A stretch of 64,000 nt of DNA from Streptomyces sp. CB01373 (GCF_002803075.1 NZ_NNBK01000001.1:310001-374000); one strand, 5' to 3'; numbered from the stretch's first letter, positions 16,718 to 26,061 are shown. The notes: generated by a model not told the origin, from the sequence alone. Numbers and translations: made by a program.

Positions 16718-16735
16718 CCCTACACGCTGTAGGGT
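16718..16735 (+). promoter_or_regulatory. Inverted repeat over the -10 region of the TagF-like gene
   Basis: CCCTACA-CGC-TGTAGGG (16718-16734) is a perfect 7-bp inverted repeat. Its right arm contains the likely -10 TAGGGT (16730-16735), about 42 nt before the start codon. It could be an operator or a short hairpin at the start of the transcript. Confidence 0.45.
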
Positions 16736-16777
16736 TACGCCCACCCCCCACGGAACGAACAGAGACGAGAGGTGGCC

Positions 16778-19654
16778 GTGTCGATCGTCGCGCCCGAGCC
16801 GGACGTCAGCGTCGTCGTCATCGTCTACAACGACGAAGAGCGACTTCCGACAGCCGTTGGTTCCGTCCTCGAGCAAACACTCCGCAATGTCGAGGTGATC
16901 ATCGCCGACGACTGCTCGACGGACGGCTCCCACGAGGTCGCGAAGGCGCTCGCCGCGGCCCACCCCGACCGGGTGCGGGCGATCCGGCTCCCGGAGAACA
17001 GCGGCGGCTGCGGAGAGCCCCGCAACCAGGGCGTCAAGGTGGCCCGCGGCCGGTACGTGATGTTCCTGGACAGCGACGACACGCTGGAGCGGAACGCCTG
17101 CCGCAACATGATCGAGGCCGCCGACCGCACCGGAGCAGACCTTGTCTCCGGCCTCTGTGTCCGGGTTCACACCGACAGCCGGCACGACAAGCGGGTGCTC
17201 TGGTACCCCTGGCTGTACCGCGGCACCCGCACGCTGGACTCCGTCGCCGAGCTGCCGGACCTGTTCGTCTTCGACACCCTGTCGACCAACAAGTGCTACC
17301 GGCGCGAGTTCCTGATCGACAACGGCCTCGCCTTCCCCCGGGGCATCCACTACGAGGACCTGCTCTTCTCCGCGCAGGCCTATCTGGCCGCGCAGCGGAT
17401 CACCCTCATCCCCAACACGGTCTACCACTGGAACGTCGTCCAGAAGACCACCGTCAAGTCGATCAGCAACCGGCGCGGTGAGATCAGCAACTTCGCCGAC
17501 CGGGTCGAGATCCACCGCCGTATCGACGCCATCCTGGACCGCCAGGGCCAGGACGAGCTGAAGCTGCGCAAGGACATCAAGTTCCTCAAGCACGACCTGG
17601 TGCTGTACCTGCGGGAACTCCCCTTCCTCGACGACGACTACCGCCACCGCTTCGCCGAACTGGCCCGCTCCTACGTCCAGGGCTTCCCCGAGGCGGCCTA
17701 CGCCGAGCTCGACCGCGTCCACGCCATCTGCGCCCAGCTGCTGCTGCGCGAGGACTGGACCGACCTGATGCCGGCCATCGACACGCTCATCAACCGGCAC
17801 AAGATCTCCGCGCCGCTGGCCGAGCGGAGCGGCCGGATCTACTGGACCGACCGCTACCTCGACGACCCCGAGATGCGCTCCGTCCTCGACGTCACCACCC
17901 TCGGCTACCACGCCAGGCCGCTCAACCGGATGGCCCTGCGCAACCGGCTCACCGAGTACGCGGTGCGCGGCGGCGACGTGGTGCTCGCCGGCGAGATCGT
18001 CAACCCGCTGCAGACCATCGACCCGGGCGTCGAGCTGAGCGCCGAGCTGGAGTTCCGGGCCCGCCGCCGCAGCCTCCAGACCTTCCGCTTCCCGGTGCCC
18101 GCCCCGCGTCACGAGGGCGACGCCATCGCCTGGCGGGCCGAGGTGCCGCTGGCCCGGCGGCTCAGACCGCTCGGCATCGTCGACGACGTCTGGGACGTCC
18201 GGCTGCACCTGACCGCCGGAGGCAAGCGCACCACCAGCCGGCTCACCGTCGGCGCCGTCGACCTGGAGAACGCCGAGTCCCTGCCCGTCCGGCCCCGCCT
18301 GACCCGGCTCATGGCCGACCGGCTGGAGGCGCAGGTGTCCGCCAAGGGCCACCTCGCCTTCCGGCTCGCCCAGCAGGGCCGGCTCGCCCGCACCGGCCGC
18401 GCCGCCGTGGAACGCAATCTGCACGGGCGTCCCGCGCGGGCCGCCAAGCGCGCCTACCGCACGCTGCGGGCCGTGCGCCGCGACCTGAACTCCGGCGCCC
18501 GCAAGATCCAGGTGTACGACCGGATGCTGCGCAGGCTGCCCGTCCGCAAGGGCACCGTCGTCTTCGAGAGCCACCTCGGCAAGCAGTACAGCGACAGCCC
18601 GCGCGCCGTCTTCGAGGAACTGCGCCGCCGCAAGGCGCCGATCACCTCGATCTGGTCGTACGCCGGCGAGCGCCCCACCGGCTTCCCGAAGGACGTGGAG
18701 CTGGTGCGCCGCTGGTCCTGGCGCTACCTCAAGGCGCTCGCCCAGGCGGAGTTCTGGATCGACAACCAGGGCTACCCGCTGCGGCTGGCCAAGCGCCCGG
18801 AGACCACGTACATCCAGACCTGGCACGGCTCGGCGCTGAAGCGGATGGGCTTCGACGAGCCCACCCACCGGATGATGTCCGAGCCGGAGCAGCGCTCCTA
18901 CCAGCAGGCACTGGACCGCTTCGACCACTTCGTCGTCCGCGGCGAGCACGATGTGCGCACCCTCGCCCGCGCCTACCGCATCCCCGAGGAGAAGCTGCTG
19001 CGCACCGGCTACCCGCGCAACGACGCCCTGGTGCGGGTCCGCGAGGGGGCGCCGCTGCCCGCCGAGGCGCAGCGGCTGGCCAAGCGGCTGGGCCTCGACC
19101 CGGAGCGGCGCGTGCTGCTGTACGCGCCGACGTTCCGCGCCCATCCTGACGGCCGTGTACGGGACTTCGAGTTCCCCTTCGACATCGAGGACTTCGCCGC
19201 CCGCTTCGGCGACGACCACACCCTCCTCGTCCGCGCGCACTACCTGAACAAGCTCACCCTGCCGCCGTCGGTCGCCGGGCGCGTGATCGACGTCAGCGCC
19301 GAACCGGACATCACCCCGCTGCTGCTGCTCGCCGACTGCCTGATCACCGACTACTCCTCGGTGATGTTCGACTACGCGCTGCTCCGCCGCCCCATCGTCT
19401 TCTACGCCCACGACTGGGAGGAGTACGCCAAGGACACCCGCGGCACCTACTTCGACCTGCTCGCCGAGGCACCGGGCCCCGTCCCGCGCACCGGGGACGA
19501 ACTGTTCTCCGTCATCGGCGACCTGAGCACCGTGCGGTCGACGTACGAGGCCCGCCTGAAGGAGTTCGTGGACAAGTACGGCGAGTACGACCGCGGGGAC
19601 GCCGCGGCGCAGATCGTGGACCGCTTCTTCGGCCCCGCGGGAGAGACCCGATGA
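16778..19654 (+). CDS. Bifunctional GT2 glycosyltransferase / CDP-glycerol glycerophosphotransferase (TagF-like)
   Basis: This 958-residue enzyme probably makes a cell-wall glycopolymer of teichoic-acid type on the cytoplasmic face. Residues about 8-290 are a GT-A family 2 transferase (VVVIVYNDEERL, ADDCSTDG, the nucleotide/metal site FLDSDDTL). Residues about 590-950 match the CDP-glycerol:poly(glycerophosphate) transferase family: QTWHGSALKRMG around 675, RTGYPRNDAL, LLYAPTFRAH and CLITDYSSVMFDYAL. A middle region of about 250 residues is unassigned. GTG at 16778 has GAGAGG 5 nt upstream; GTG at 16772 would overlap that site. It overlaps the next glycosyltransferase gene by ATGA, so the two are translationally coupled. 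Confidence 0.9.
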   Translation: MSIVAPEPDVSVVVIVYNDEERLPTAVGSVLEQTLRNVEVIIADDCSTDGSHEVAKALAAAHPDRVRAIRLPENSGGCGEPRNQGVKVARGRYVMFLDSDDTLERNACRNMIEAADRTGADLVSGLCVRVHTDSRHDKRVLWYPWLYRGTRTLDSVAELPDLFVFDTLSTNKCYRREFLIDNGLAFPRGIHYEDLLFSAQAYLAAQRITLIPNTVYHWNVVQKTTVKSISNRRGEISNFADRVEIHRRIDAILDRQGQDELKLRKDIKFLKHDLVLYLRELPFLDDDYRHRFAELARSYVQGFPEAAYAELDRVHAICAQLLLREDWTDLMPAIDTLINRHKISAPLAERSGRIYWTDRYLDDPEMRSVLDVTTLGYHARPLNRMALRNRLTEYAVRGGDVVLAGEIVNPLQTIDPGVELSAELEFRARRRSLQTFRFPVPAPRHEGDAIAWRAEVPLARRLRPLGIVDDVWDVRLHLTAGGKRTTSRLTVGAVDLENAESLPVRPRLTRLMADRLEAQVSAKGHLAFRLAQQGRLARTGRAAVERNLHGRPARAAKRAYRTLRAVRRDLNSGARKIQVYDRMLRRLPVRKGTVVFESHLGKQYSDSPRAVFEELRRRKAPITSIWSYAGERPTGFPKDVELVRRWSWRYLKALAQAEFWIDNQGYPLRLAKRPETTYIQTWHGSALKRMGFDEPTHRMMSEPEQRSYQQALDRFDHFVVRGEHDVRTLARAYRIPEEKLLRTGYPRNDALVRVREGAPLPAEAQRLAKRLGLDPERRVLLYAPTFRAHPDGRVRDFEFPFDIEDFAARFGDDHTLLVRAHYLNKLTLPPSVAGRVIDVSAEPDITPLLLLADCLITDYSSVMFDYALLRRPIVFYAHDWEEYAKDTRGTYFDLLAEAPGPVPRTGDELFSVIGDLSTVRSTYEARLKEFVDKYGEYDRGDAAAQIVDRFFGPAGETR

Positions 19655-20784
19655 CCCAGCGCGACATCTTCTTCGTGGCCAACGAGGTCGACGAGCTCGG
19701 CGGCGTGGGCCGCTGGCAGGCACAGATGGCCGGACTGCTGGCCGGCCGCGGCCACCGGGTCACCGTCATCGGCATCGCCCCGGCCAACCATCCGATGGAC
19801 CTCGGCGAGGAGCCCCCGTTCCGGACCGTGACCCTGTACGCCCGCCGGCCCCCCGGCCGCCCCCGGGCGCGCCGCTTCCTCGGCCGCGCCGACCCCGCAG
19901 TCCGCCGCCACGAGACCCACATGCGCACGGCGGCGAGCCGGCTCACGGGCCTGTTCCGCGCCGCCCGGCCCGGTGCGGTGATCATCGTCGGCCAGGTCTG
20001 GGCGATGGAGTGGGTGGCGCTCGCGGACACCGCCGGGCACCAGGTGATCGGCATGACCCACGAGTCCTTCGAGACGGCCCGCAAGTCGTCGCGGTTCGGA
20101 CGGGTGAATCGGTACTACAAGGACGTCGACCGCCTGCTGGCGCTCACCCAGGAGGACGCGGACCGCTGGGTGTCCGAGGGCATGAACAACGTCGGCTTCA
20201 TGCCGAACCCGCTGCCCATCGCGCCCGGCACGCCGTCGCCGCGCACCGAGAAGGTCGTGGTCAGCATCGGCAGGCTGTCCCACGAGAAGGGCGTCGACCT
20301 GCTCCTGGAGGCCTGGGCCGAGGCCGCGCCGAAGCAGCCCGGCTGGACCCTGCGCATCCACGGCAGCGGAGAGTCCGAGGCGCTGCTCAGACGGCAGTGC
20401 GCGGAGCTGGGGCTGAAGGACTCGGTGGACTTCGCCGGGCAGACGGACGACGTGCCCGGCGCGCTGCGCGCCTCCTCCGTCTTCGTCCAGTCCTCCCGCG
20501 GCGAGGGCTTCCCGCTGGTCCTCCTTGAGGCCATGGCGACCGGGGTGCCGTGCGTGGCGTTCGACTGCGCGCCCGGCGTCCGCGAGATCGTCACCCACGA
20601 ACGGGACGGTCTGCTGGCCCGCCCCGGCAACACCTCCGAACTCGCCCGCCACCTCGTCCGGTTGATGTCCGACGAGCAGGCGCGCGACACGATGGGCGAC
20701 CAGGCCCTGCGCAGCGTCCAGCGCTTCGACCCGGACGTCATCACCGGGCGCTGGGAAGAGCTCTTCGCCTTCCTGGAGCGCTGA
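19651..20784 (+). CDS. GT4-type (GT-B) glycosyltransferase
   Basis: This 377-residue retaining glycosyltransferase has the N-terminal loop DELGGVGRWQAQMAGLL for acceptor binding. Its C-terminal donor domain carries VSIGRLSHEKGVDLLLEAW, RIHGSGES and the EX7E-like SRGEGFPLVLLEAMATGVPCV. The GSGE and EGFPLVLLEA motifs place it in family GT4. The start codon overlaps the TagF-like stop (ATGA), so it acts on the same glycopolymer. A perfect 15-bp hairpin terminator follows. The donor and acceptor sugars are unknown. Confidence 0.9.
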   Translation: MTQRDIFFVANEVDELGGVGRWQAQMAGLLAGRGHRVTVIGIAPANHPMDLGEEPPFRTVTLYARRPPGRPRARRFLGRADPAVRRHETHMRTAASRLTGLFRAARPGAVIIVGQVWAMEWVALADTAGHQVIGMTHESFETARKSSRFGRVNRYYKDVDRLLALTQEDADRWVSEGMNNVGFMPNPLPIAPGTPSPRTEKVVVSIGRLSHEKGVDLLLEAWAEAAPKQPGWTLRIHGSGESEALLRRQCAELGLKDSVDFAGQTDDVPGALRASSVFVQSSRGEGFPLVLLEAMATGVPCVAFDCAPGVREIVTHERDGLLARPGNTSELARHLVRLMSDEQARDTMGDQALRSVQRFDPDVITGRWEELFAFLER

Positions 20785-20798
20785 GCCCGGACCGCCCG

Positions 20799-20841
20799 CC
20801 GCCCGCGCCCCGGCGCCCCTCGGTGCCCGGGGCGCGGGCGG
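20799..20841 (+). terminator. Strong hairpin terminator of the glycopolymer operon
   Basis: CCGCCCGCGCCCCGG (20799-20813) pairs perfectly over 15 bp with 20827-20841, with a 13-nt loop. It lies 14 nt past the glycosyltransferase stop, with no T-tract. Confidence 0.8.
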
Positions 20842-20920
20842 TGGGCGGGGCACGTCCCCGCCCCTGGGCCGACTCGCCGACTTTCACCGCTTCTCCGTAG
20901 CCGGTTCGCTGATCGGCGCG

Positions 20921-20926
20921 TAACGT
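20921..20926 (+). promoter_or_regulatory. -10 box of the peptidase operon
   Basis: TAACGT lies 8 nt before the ATG of the M55 gene, so the mRNA would be leaderless or nearly so. No clear -35 and no Shine-Dalgarno were seen. Confidence 0.4.
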
Positions 20927-20934
20927 GACGCTCC

Positions 20935-21768
20935 ATGAAGATCCTCATCAGCGCCGACATGGAGGGCGCCACCGGTGTGACCTGGCCCGCCGACGTGCTG
21001 CCGGGCACTCCGCAGTGGGAGCGGTGCCGGACGATGTTCACCTCGGACGTCGACGCGGCCGTGCGCGGCTTCTTCGACGGGGGCGCCGACGAGGTCCTCG
21101 TGAACGAGGCGCACTGGAGCATGCGCAACCTGCTCCTCGAGCGGCTGGACGAGCGGGCACAGATGCTCACCGGACGGCACAAGTCGCTGTCCATGGTGGA
21201 GGGCGTGCAGCACGGCGACGTGGACGGGGTCGCCTTCGTCGGCTACCACGCCGGCGCCGGCATGGAGGGCGTCCTCGCCCACACCTATCTCGCCAACTCC
21301 ATCACCGGCGTGTGGCTGAACGACGTACGCGCCAGCGAGGGGCTGCTCAACGCGCATGTGGTCGCCGAGTACGGGGTGCCGGTCGTACTGGTCACCGGGG
21401 ACGACCTGGCCTGCGAGGACGCCCTCGGGTACGCGCCGGAGGCGCTGAAGGTCGCCGTGAAGGACCACGTGTCGCGGTACGCGGCCGCGTGCCGTACGCC
21501 GTCCCGCACCGCGGCCGACATCCGCGCGGCCGCCAAGCAGGCGGCCGGGCTGGCGGTCCGCCACGAACCGGCCGACGGCGGCCCGTTCACCGTCGCGGTC
21601 GAGTTCGACGCCGAGCACCTCGCCATGGCCTGCACCGTCGTGCCGGGAGTGGGCCGGGCCGGCGAGCGAAAGATCGCCTACACCAGCGCGACCATGTACG
21701 AGGCGATCCGCACCTTCAAGGCGGTCACCACGATCGCCTCGTCCGCGATCGAGGAGCAGTATGGCTGA
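20935..21768 (+). CDS. M55-family D-aminopeptidase (DppA-like)
   Basis: This 277-residue zinc enzyme releases N-terminal D-amino acids, for example from D-Ala-D-Ala or D-Ala-Gly-Gly. The N-terminal ISADMEGATG gives metal ligands Asp8 and Glu10; His60 (NEAHWS), His105 (GYHAGAG) and Glu135 (ASEGLLN) line up with the other DppA ligands. It is first in a tight four-gene run (M55, M20, S9, S66) and overlaps the M20 gene by 8 nt. Together they look like a pathway for degrading peptides with D-residues, such as peptidoglycan stem peptides. There is no signal peptide, so it acts in the cytoplasm. Confidence 0.92.
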   Translation: MKILISADMEGATGVTWPADVLPGTPQWERCRTMFTSDVDAAVRGFFDGGADEVLVNEAHWSMRNLLLERLDERAQMLTGRHKSLSMVEGVQHGDVDGVAFVGYHAGAGMEGVLAHTYLANSITGVWLNDVRASEGLLNAHVVAEYGVPVVLVTGDDLACEDALGYAPEALKVAVKDHVSRYAAACRTPSRTAADIRAAAKQAAGLAVRHEPADGGPFTVAVEFDAEHLAMACTVVPGVGRAGERKIAYTSATMYEAIRTFKAVTTIASSAIEEQYG

Positions 21769-23065
21769 CGCGCAGGCGCTGGACGAGGTCGTCGGCTTCA
21801 CGTCCGACCTGATCCGCATCGACACCACCAACCGGGGCGGCGGCGACTGCCGGGAGCGCCCGGCGGCCGAGTACGCCGCCGAGCGGCTCGCCGGGGCGGG
21901 CCTGGAGCCCGTGCTCCTGGAACGCACCCCGGGCCGGACCAACGTCGTGGCCCGGATCGAGGGCACCGACCCGTCGGCGGACGCGCTGCTCGTGCACGGT
22001 CACCTGGACGTGGTGCCGGCGCGCGCCGAGGACTGGAGCGTGCACCCGTTCTCCGGCGAGGTCCGCGACGGGGTCGTGTGGGGCCGGGGCGCGGTCGACA
22101 TGAAGAACATGGACGCGATGATCCTCGCCGTGGTCCGCGCCTGGGCCCGGCAGGGGCTGCGGCCGCGGCGGGACGTGGTGATCGCCTTCACCGCCGACGA
22201 GGAGGCGAGCGCCGAGGACGGCTCCGGCTTCCTCGCCGACCGGCACGCGGGACTGTTCGAGGGCTGCACCGAGGGCGTCAGCGAGTCGGGGGCGTACACC
22301 TTCCACGACGGCGCCGGACGGCAGATCTACCCGATCGCCGCCGGTGAGCGCGGCACCGCCTGGCTGCGGCTGTCCGCCCGCGGACGGGCGGGCCACGGCT
22401 CCCGGGTCAACCGGGAGAACGCGGTGACCCGGCTCGCCGCGGCGATCGCCCGGATCGGCGCCCACGAATGGCCCGTTCGGCTCACCCCGACCGTGCGCGC
22501 GGCCCTCACCGAACTCGCCGCCCTGTACGGCATCGAGACGGACCTGCGGGACGTGGACGCGCTGGTGGACAAGCTGGGCCCGGCGGCCCGGCTGGTCGAG
22601 GCGACCCTGCGCAACAGTGCCAACCCCACCATGCTGGAAGCGGGTTACAAGATCAACGTGATCCCGGGGGAGGCCGTCGCCCACGTCGACGGGCGGTATC
22701 TGCCCGGCGGCGAGGAGGAGTTCCGCGCCACCCTCGACGAACTGACCGGCCCGGACGTGGACTGGGAGTTCGAGCACCGCGAGGTGGCGCTCCAGTCGCC
22801 GGTCGACTCGCCGTCCTTCGCGGCGATGCGGGCCGCCGTCGAGGAGTTCGCGCCGGAGGGCCATGTCATGCCGTTCTGCATGCCCGGCGGCACCGACGCC
22901 AAGCAGTTCTCGCGGCTGGGCATCACCGGGTACGGATTCTCGCCGCTGAAGCTGCCCGAGGGCTTCGACTACAACGCCCTGTTCCACGGAGTCGACGAGC
23001 GCGTCCCCGTCGAGGCGCTGCACTTCGGCGTCCGCGTCCTGGACCGCTTCCTGCGGACCGCCTGA
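21761..23065 (+). CDS. M20-family metallopeptidase
   Basis: This 434-residue cytoplasmic dinuclear zinc peptidase or deacylase is of the ArgE/DapE/CPG2 type. It has the metal-site motifs VHGHLDVVP and GRGAVDMKN, the catalytic/ligand pair ADEEAS, and the C-terminal CMPGGTDAK. The dimerisation (lid) domain lies about residues 190-310 (RGRAGHGSR, NVIPGEAVAHVDGRYLPGG). It begins 8 nt inside the M55 gene and is followed within 20 nt by the S9 gene. The substrate is probably a short peptide released by its neighbours. Confidence 0.9.
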   Translation: MADAQALDEVVGFTSDLIRIDTTNRGGGDCRERPAAEYAAERLAGAGLEPVLLERTPGRTNVVARIEGTDPSADALLVHGHLDVVPARAEDWSVHPFSGEVRDGVVWGRGAVDMKNMDAMILAVVRAWARQGLRPRRDVVIAFTADEEASAEDGSGFLADRHAGLFEGCTEGVSESGAYTFHDGAGRQIYPIAAGERGTAWLRLSARGRAGHGSRVNRENAVTRLAAAIARIGAHEWPVRLTPTVRAALTELAALYGIETDLRDVDALVDKLGPAARLVEATLRNSANPTMLEAGYKINVIPGEAVAHVDGRYLPGGEEEFRATLDELTGPDVDWEFEHREVALQSPVDSPSFAAMRAAVEEFAPEGHVMPFCMPGGTDAKQFSRLGITGYGFSPLKLPEGFDYNALFHGVDERVPVEALHFGVRVLDRFLRTA

Positions 23066-23081
23066 GCCCATGGGGGAAAAC

Positions 23082-25034
23082 GTGCGAACCCTGCCCTGCG
23101 GATCCTGGCCCTCGCCCATCGACGCGGCCCTCGCGGCCGCGCACGACGGCAGGCCGGAGTTCCCCGGATTCGTCGGCGACGAGGTGTGGTGGACCGAGCC
23201 GCGGCCCGCCGAGGGCGGCCGCCGGGCGCTCGTGCGGCGGAACGCCGACGGCTCGCAGTCCACGGTGCTGCCCGCACCGTGGAACGTGCGCAGCCGCGTC
23301 ATGGAGTACGGCGGCCGGCCCTGGGCGGGAGCCGTCGTGGACGGCATACCGCTCGTGGTGTTCGTGAACTTCGCCGACCAGCGCCTGTACCGGTACGAAC
23401 CCGGCGGCGAGCCCCGCCCGCTCACCCCACTCTCCGCGGTCGGCGGCGGACTGCGCTGGGTCGAACCGCAACTGCGCCTGGAACACGGCGAGGTGTGGTG
23501 CGTGCTGGAGGAGTTCACCGGGGAGGCGCCCACCGACGTACGGCGGGTCCTGGCCGCGGTGCCGCTGGACGGCTCGGCCGCCGAGGACAGGGCGGCGGTG
23601 CGTGAACTCACCGACGAACGGCACCGGTTCGTCACCGGCGCCCGGCTCTCGCCCGACGGGCGGCGGGCGGCCTGGCTGGCCTGGGACCACCCGCGGATGC
23701 CGTGGGACGGCACGGAGCTGCTGGTGGCCGAGGTGCTCGCCGACGGCACGTTCGGCGCACCCCGGACGGTGGCCGGCGGCCCCGAGGAGTCCATCGCCCA
23801 GGCGGACTGGGCCGCCGACGGCTCCCTGCTGTACGCGAGCGACCGCAGCGGCTGGTGGAACCTCTACCGCGACGGCGAGCCCCTGTGCGTCCGCGAGGAG
23901 GAGTTCGCGGGCCCGCTGTGGCGGCTGGGCCAGCGCTGGTTCGCGCCGCTGGACTGCGGCCTGATCGCGGTCGTGCACGGCCGCGGCACCACCGCCCTCG
24001 GCGTGCTCGACCCGGAGACGGGCGAGGTCGTCGACGCGGCGGGCCCCTGGACCGAGTTCGACGCGGCGCCGGTGGTGCACGGCGACCGGGTCGTCGCGGT
24101 GGCCGCCGGCCCCCGCAGCGCCTACGAGGTCGTCGAGCTGGACACCCGGACCGGCCGGGCGCGGGTGATCGGCGCCGCCCACGACGACCCGGTCGACCCC
24201 GCCTACTACCCCGAGCCGCAGATGCGCACCTTCACCGGGCCGGACGGCCGGGAGGTGCACGCCCACATCTACCCGCCGCACCACCCGGAGTGCGTGGCGC
24301 CCGCCGGCGAGCTGCCGCCGTACGTCGTGTGGGTGCACGGCGGACCCACCAGCCGCACACCCCTCGTGCTGGACCTGGAGATCGCCTACTTCACCTCGCG
24401 GGGTATCGGGGTCGCCGAGGTCAACTACGGCGGATCCACCGGGCACGGCCGCGAGTACCGCAACCGGCTGCGCGAGCAGTGGGGCGTCGTCGACGTCGAG
24501 GACTGCGCGGCCGTCGCGCTCGCCCTCGCCGACGAGGGCACCGCCGACCGTGCCCGGCTGGCGATCCGCGGCGGCAGCGCGGGCGGCTGGACCACGGCGG
24601 CCTCCCTGACCACGACCGACGTGTACGCCTGCGGCACGATCAGCTACCCGATCCTCGACCTGACCAGTTGGAGCACGGGGGAGACCCACGACTTCGAGTC
24701 GCAGTACCTGGAGTCCCTGGTCGGGCCGCTCGCCGAGGTGCCGGGCCGGTACGCCGAGCGCTCGCCCGCCGAGCACGCCGACCGGATCACGGCGCCCTTC
24801 CTGCTGCTCCAGGGCCTGGACGACGTGATCTGCCCGCCGGTCCAGTGCGAGCGGTTCCTCGCCCGGCTGGCCGGCCGGCGGCTGCCGCACGCGTACCTCG
24901 CGTTCGAGGGCGAGGGGCACGGCTTCCGCCGGGCCGACACCCTGGTACGGGCGCTGGAGGCGGAGCTGTCGCTGTACGCTCAGGTCTTCGGCCTGGACCC
25001 AGCCGGCATCCCGACCCTGGAGCTCGGCACGTGA
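23082..25034 (+). CDS. S9-family prolyl-oligopeptidase-like serine peptidase
   Basis: This 650-residue enzyme has an N-terminal beta-propeller (about 1-390) and a C-terminal alpha/beta-hydrolase domain of acylaminoacyl-peptidase type. The nucleophile is in RGGSAGGWTT, the acid in QGLDDVICPP and the His in GEGHGFRR; VWVHGGPTSRTPL is the oxyanion region. The propeller restricts entry to short peptides. GTG at 23082 is preferred because GGGGGAA ends 4-5 nt before it; ATG at 23070 is in frame but lacks a ribosome site. The stop overlaps the S66 start by GTGA. Confidence 0.88.
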   Translation: MRTLPCGSWPSPIDAALAAAHDGRPEFPGFVGDEVWWTEPRPAEGGRRALVRRNADGSQSTVLPAPWNVRSRVMEYGGRPWAGAVVDGIPLVVFVNFADQRLYRYEPGGEPRPLTPLSAVGGGLRWVEPQLRLEHGEVWCVLEEFTGEAPTDVRRVLAAVPLDGSAAEDRAAVRELTDERHRFVTGARLSPDGRRAAWLAWDHPRMPWDGTELLVAEVLADGTFGAPRTVAGGPEESIAQADWAADGSLLYASDRSGWWNLYRDGEPLCVREEEFAGPLWRLGQRWFAPLDCGLIAVVHGRGTTALGVLDPETGEVVDAAGPWTEFDAAPVVHGDRVVAVAAGPRSAYEVVELDTRTGRARVIGAAHDDPVDPAYYPEPQMRTFTGPDGREVHAHIYPPHHPECVAPAGELPPYVVWVHGGPTSRTPLVLDLEIAYFTSRGIGVAEVNYGGSTGHGREYRNRLREQWGVVDVEDCAAVALALADEGTADRARLAIRGGSAGGWTTAASLTTTDVYACGTISYPILDLTSWSTGETHDFESQYLESLVGPLAEVPGRYAERSPAEHADRITAPFLLLQGLDDVICPPVQCERFLARLAGRRLPHAYLAFEGEGHGFRRADTLVRALEAELSLYAQVFGLDPAGIPTLELGT

Positions 25035-25954
25035 AGGAACTCGTCCGCCCCGCCCGGCTCGCCCCCGGCGCCCGCGTGGCCGTCGTCGCGCCCAGCGGGC
25101 CCGTGCCCGAGGAGCGGCTGCAGGCGGGCCTGGACGTGCTGCGCGGCTGGGACCTGGATCCGGTGGTGGCGCCGCACGTGACGGCACGACACGCCACGTT
25201 CGACTATCTGGCGGGCGCGGACCGCGACCGCGCCGCCGATCTCCAGGGCGCCTGGTGCGATCCGTCGGTGGACGCGGTGCTGTGCGCCCGCGGCGGCTAC
25301 GGCGTGCAGCGCATGGTGGACCTGCTCGACTGGGAGGCCATGCGGGCGGCCGGCCCGAAGGTGTTCGTGGGCTTCAGCGACATCACCGCGCTGCACGAGG
25401 CGTTCGCCACCCGCCTGGGCCTGGTCACACTGCACGGGCCGATGGCCGCCGGTGCCGACTTCGTCAAGAACGACCGGGCGCAGCGGCATCTGCGGGCGAC
25501 CCTGTTCGCGCCCGAGACGGTCCGCACGATCGCCTCCGGCGGCCCGGCGCTGGTCGCCGGGCGGGCCCGGGGCGTGACCCTCGGCGGCTGCCTGGCCCTG
25601 CTCGCCGCCGACCTCGGCACCCCGCACGCGCGGCCCGGCGCGGCCGGCGGTCTGCTGTGCCTGGAGGACGTGGGCGAGGACGTCTACCGGCTGGACCGGT
25701 ACCTCACCCAGCTGCTGCGTGCCGGGTGGCTCGACGGGGTGCGCGGGGTGCTGCTCGGCTCCTGGGAGGACTGCGAGACCCCGGACCGGGTGCGGGCCCT
25801 GCTCGCCGACCGGCTCGGCGGGCTCGGTGTACCGGTCGCGGAGGAGTTCGGCTTCGGGCACTGCGAGGGCGCGGTGACGGTGCCCTTCGGCGTGGCGGCC
25901 GAACTCGACGCCGACGCGGGCACGCTGACGCTCGACGAGCCCGCGCTGCGCTGA
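25031..25954 (+). CDS. S66-family LD-carboxypeptidase (LdcA/MccF-like)
   Basis: This 307-residue cytoplasmic serine peptidase cleaves the L-D bond before a terminal D-amino acid in muropeptides; MccF relatives cleave peptide-nucleotide antibiotics. The triad is visible as Ser116 (VGFSDITAL), Glu212 (CLEDVGED) and His277 (FGFGHCEG). CARGGYGVQRM is the conserved substrate loop. It is the fourth gene of the peptidase run and translationally coupled to the S9 gene. The combination with a DppA-like enzyme supports murein peptide recycling, or self-protection from peptide antibiotics. Confidence 0.9.
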   Translation: MKELVRPARLAPGARVAVVAPSGPVPEERLQAGLDVLRGWDLDPVVAPHVTARHATFDYLAGADRDRAADLQGAWCDPSVDAVLCARGGYGVQRMVDLLDWEAMRAAGPKVFVGFSDITALHEAFATRLGLVTLHGPMAAGADFVKNDRAQRHLRATLFAPETVRTIASGGPALVAGRARGVTLGGCLALLAADLGTPHARPGAAGGLLCLEDVGEDVYRLDRYLTQLLRAGWLDGVRGVLLGSWEDCETPDRVRALLADRLGGLGVPVAEEFGFGHCEGAVTVPFGVAAELDADAGTLTLDEPALR

Positions 25955-25989
25955 CCAGGTCCGGGCCGGCTCCGTGGCACGCGATCTGC

Positions 25990-26055
25990 CGTCGACCGCG
26001 CGGCGGCGGGCCCGCGTCGACTGCGCGGCGGCAGGGTGCGTGGGCCGCGTAGGGT
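25990..26055 (+). promoter_or_regulatory. Direct repeat and leaderless promoter before the GNAT gene
   Basis: CGTCGACCGCGCGGCGGC at 25990 recurs at 26015 with one mismatch over that stretch (25-bp period). TAGGGT (26050-26055) lies 6 nt before the ATG at 26062, a leaderless -10 position. The repeat could be a regulator site or a chance duplication. Confidence 0.4.
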
Positions 26056-26061
26056 GACGGC

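Noticed and set aside
16658..19723. Very long minus-strand frame opposite the TagF-like gene
   Set aside because: Typical antisense frame of high-GC coding DNA; the plus strand encodes the clear GT2/TagF enzyme.
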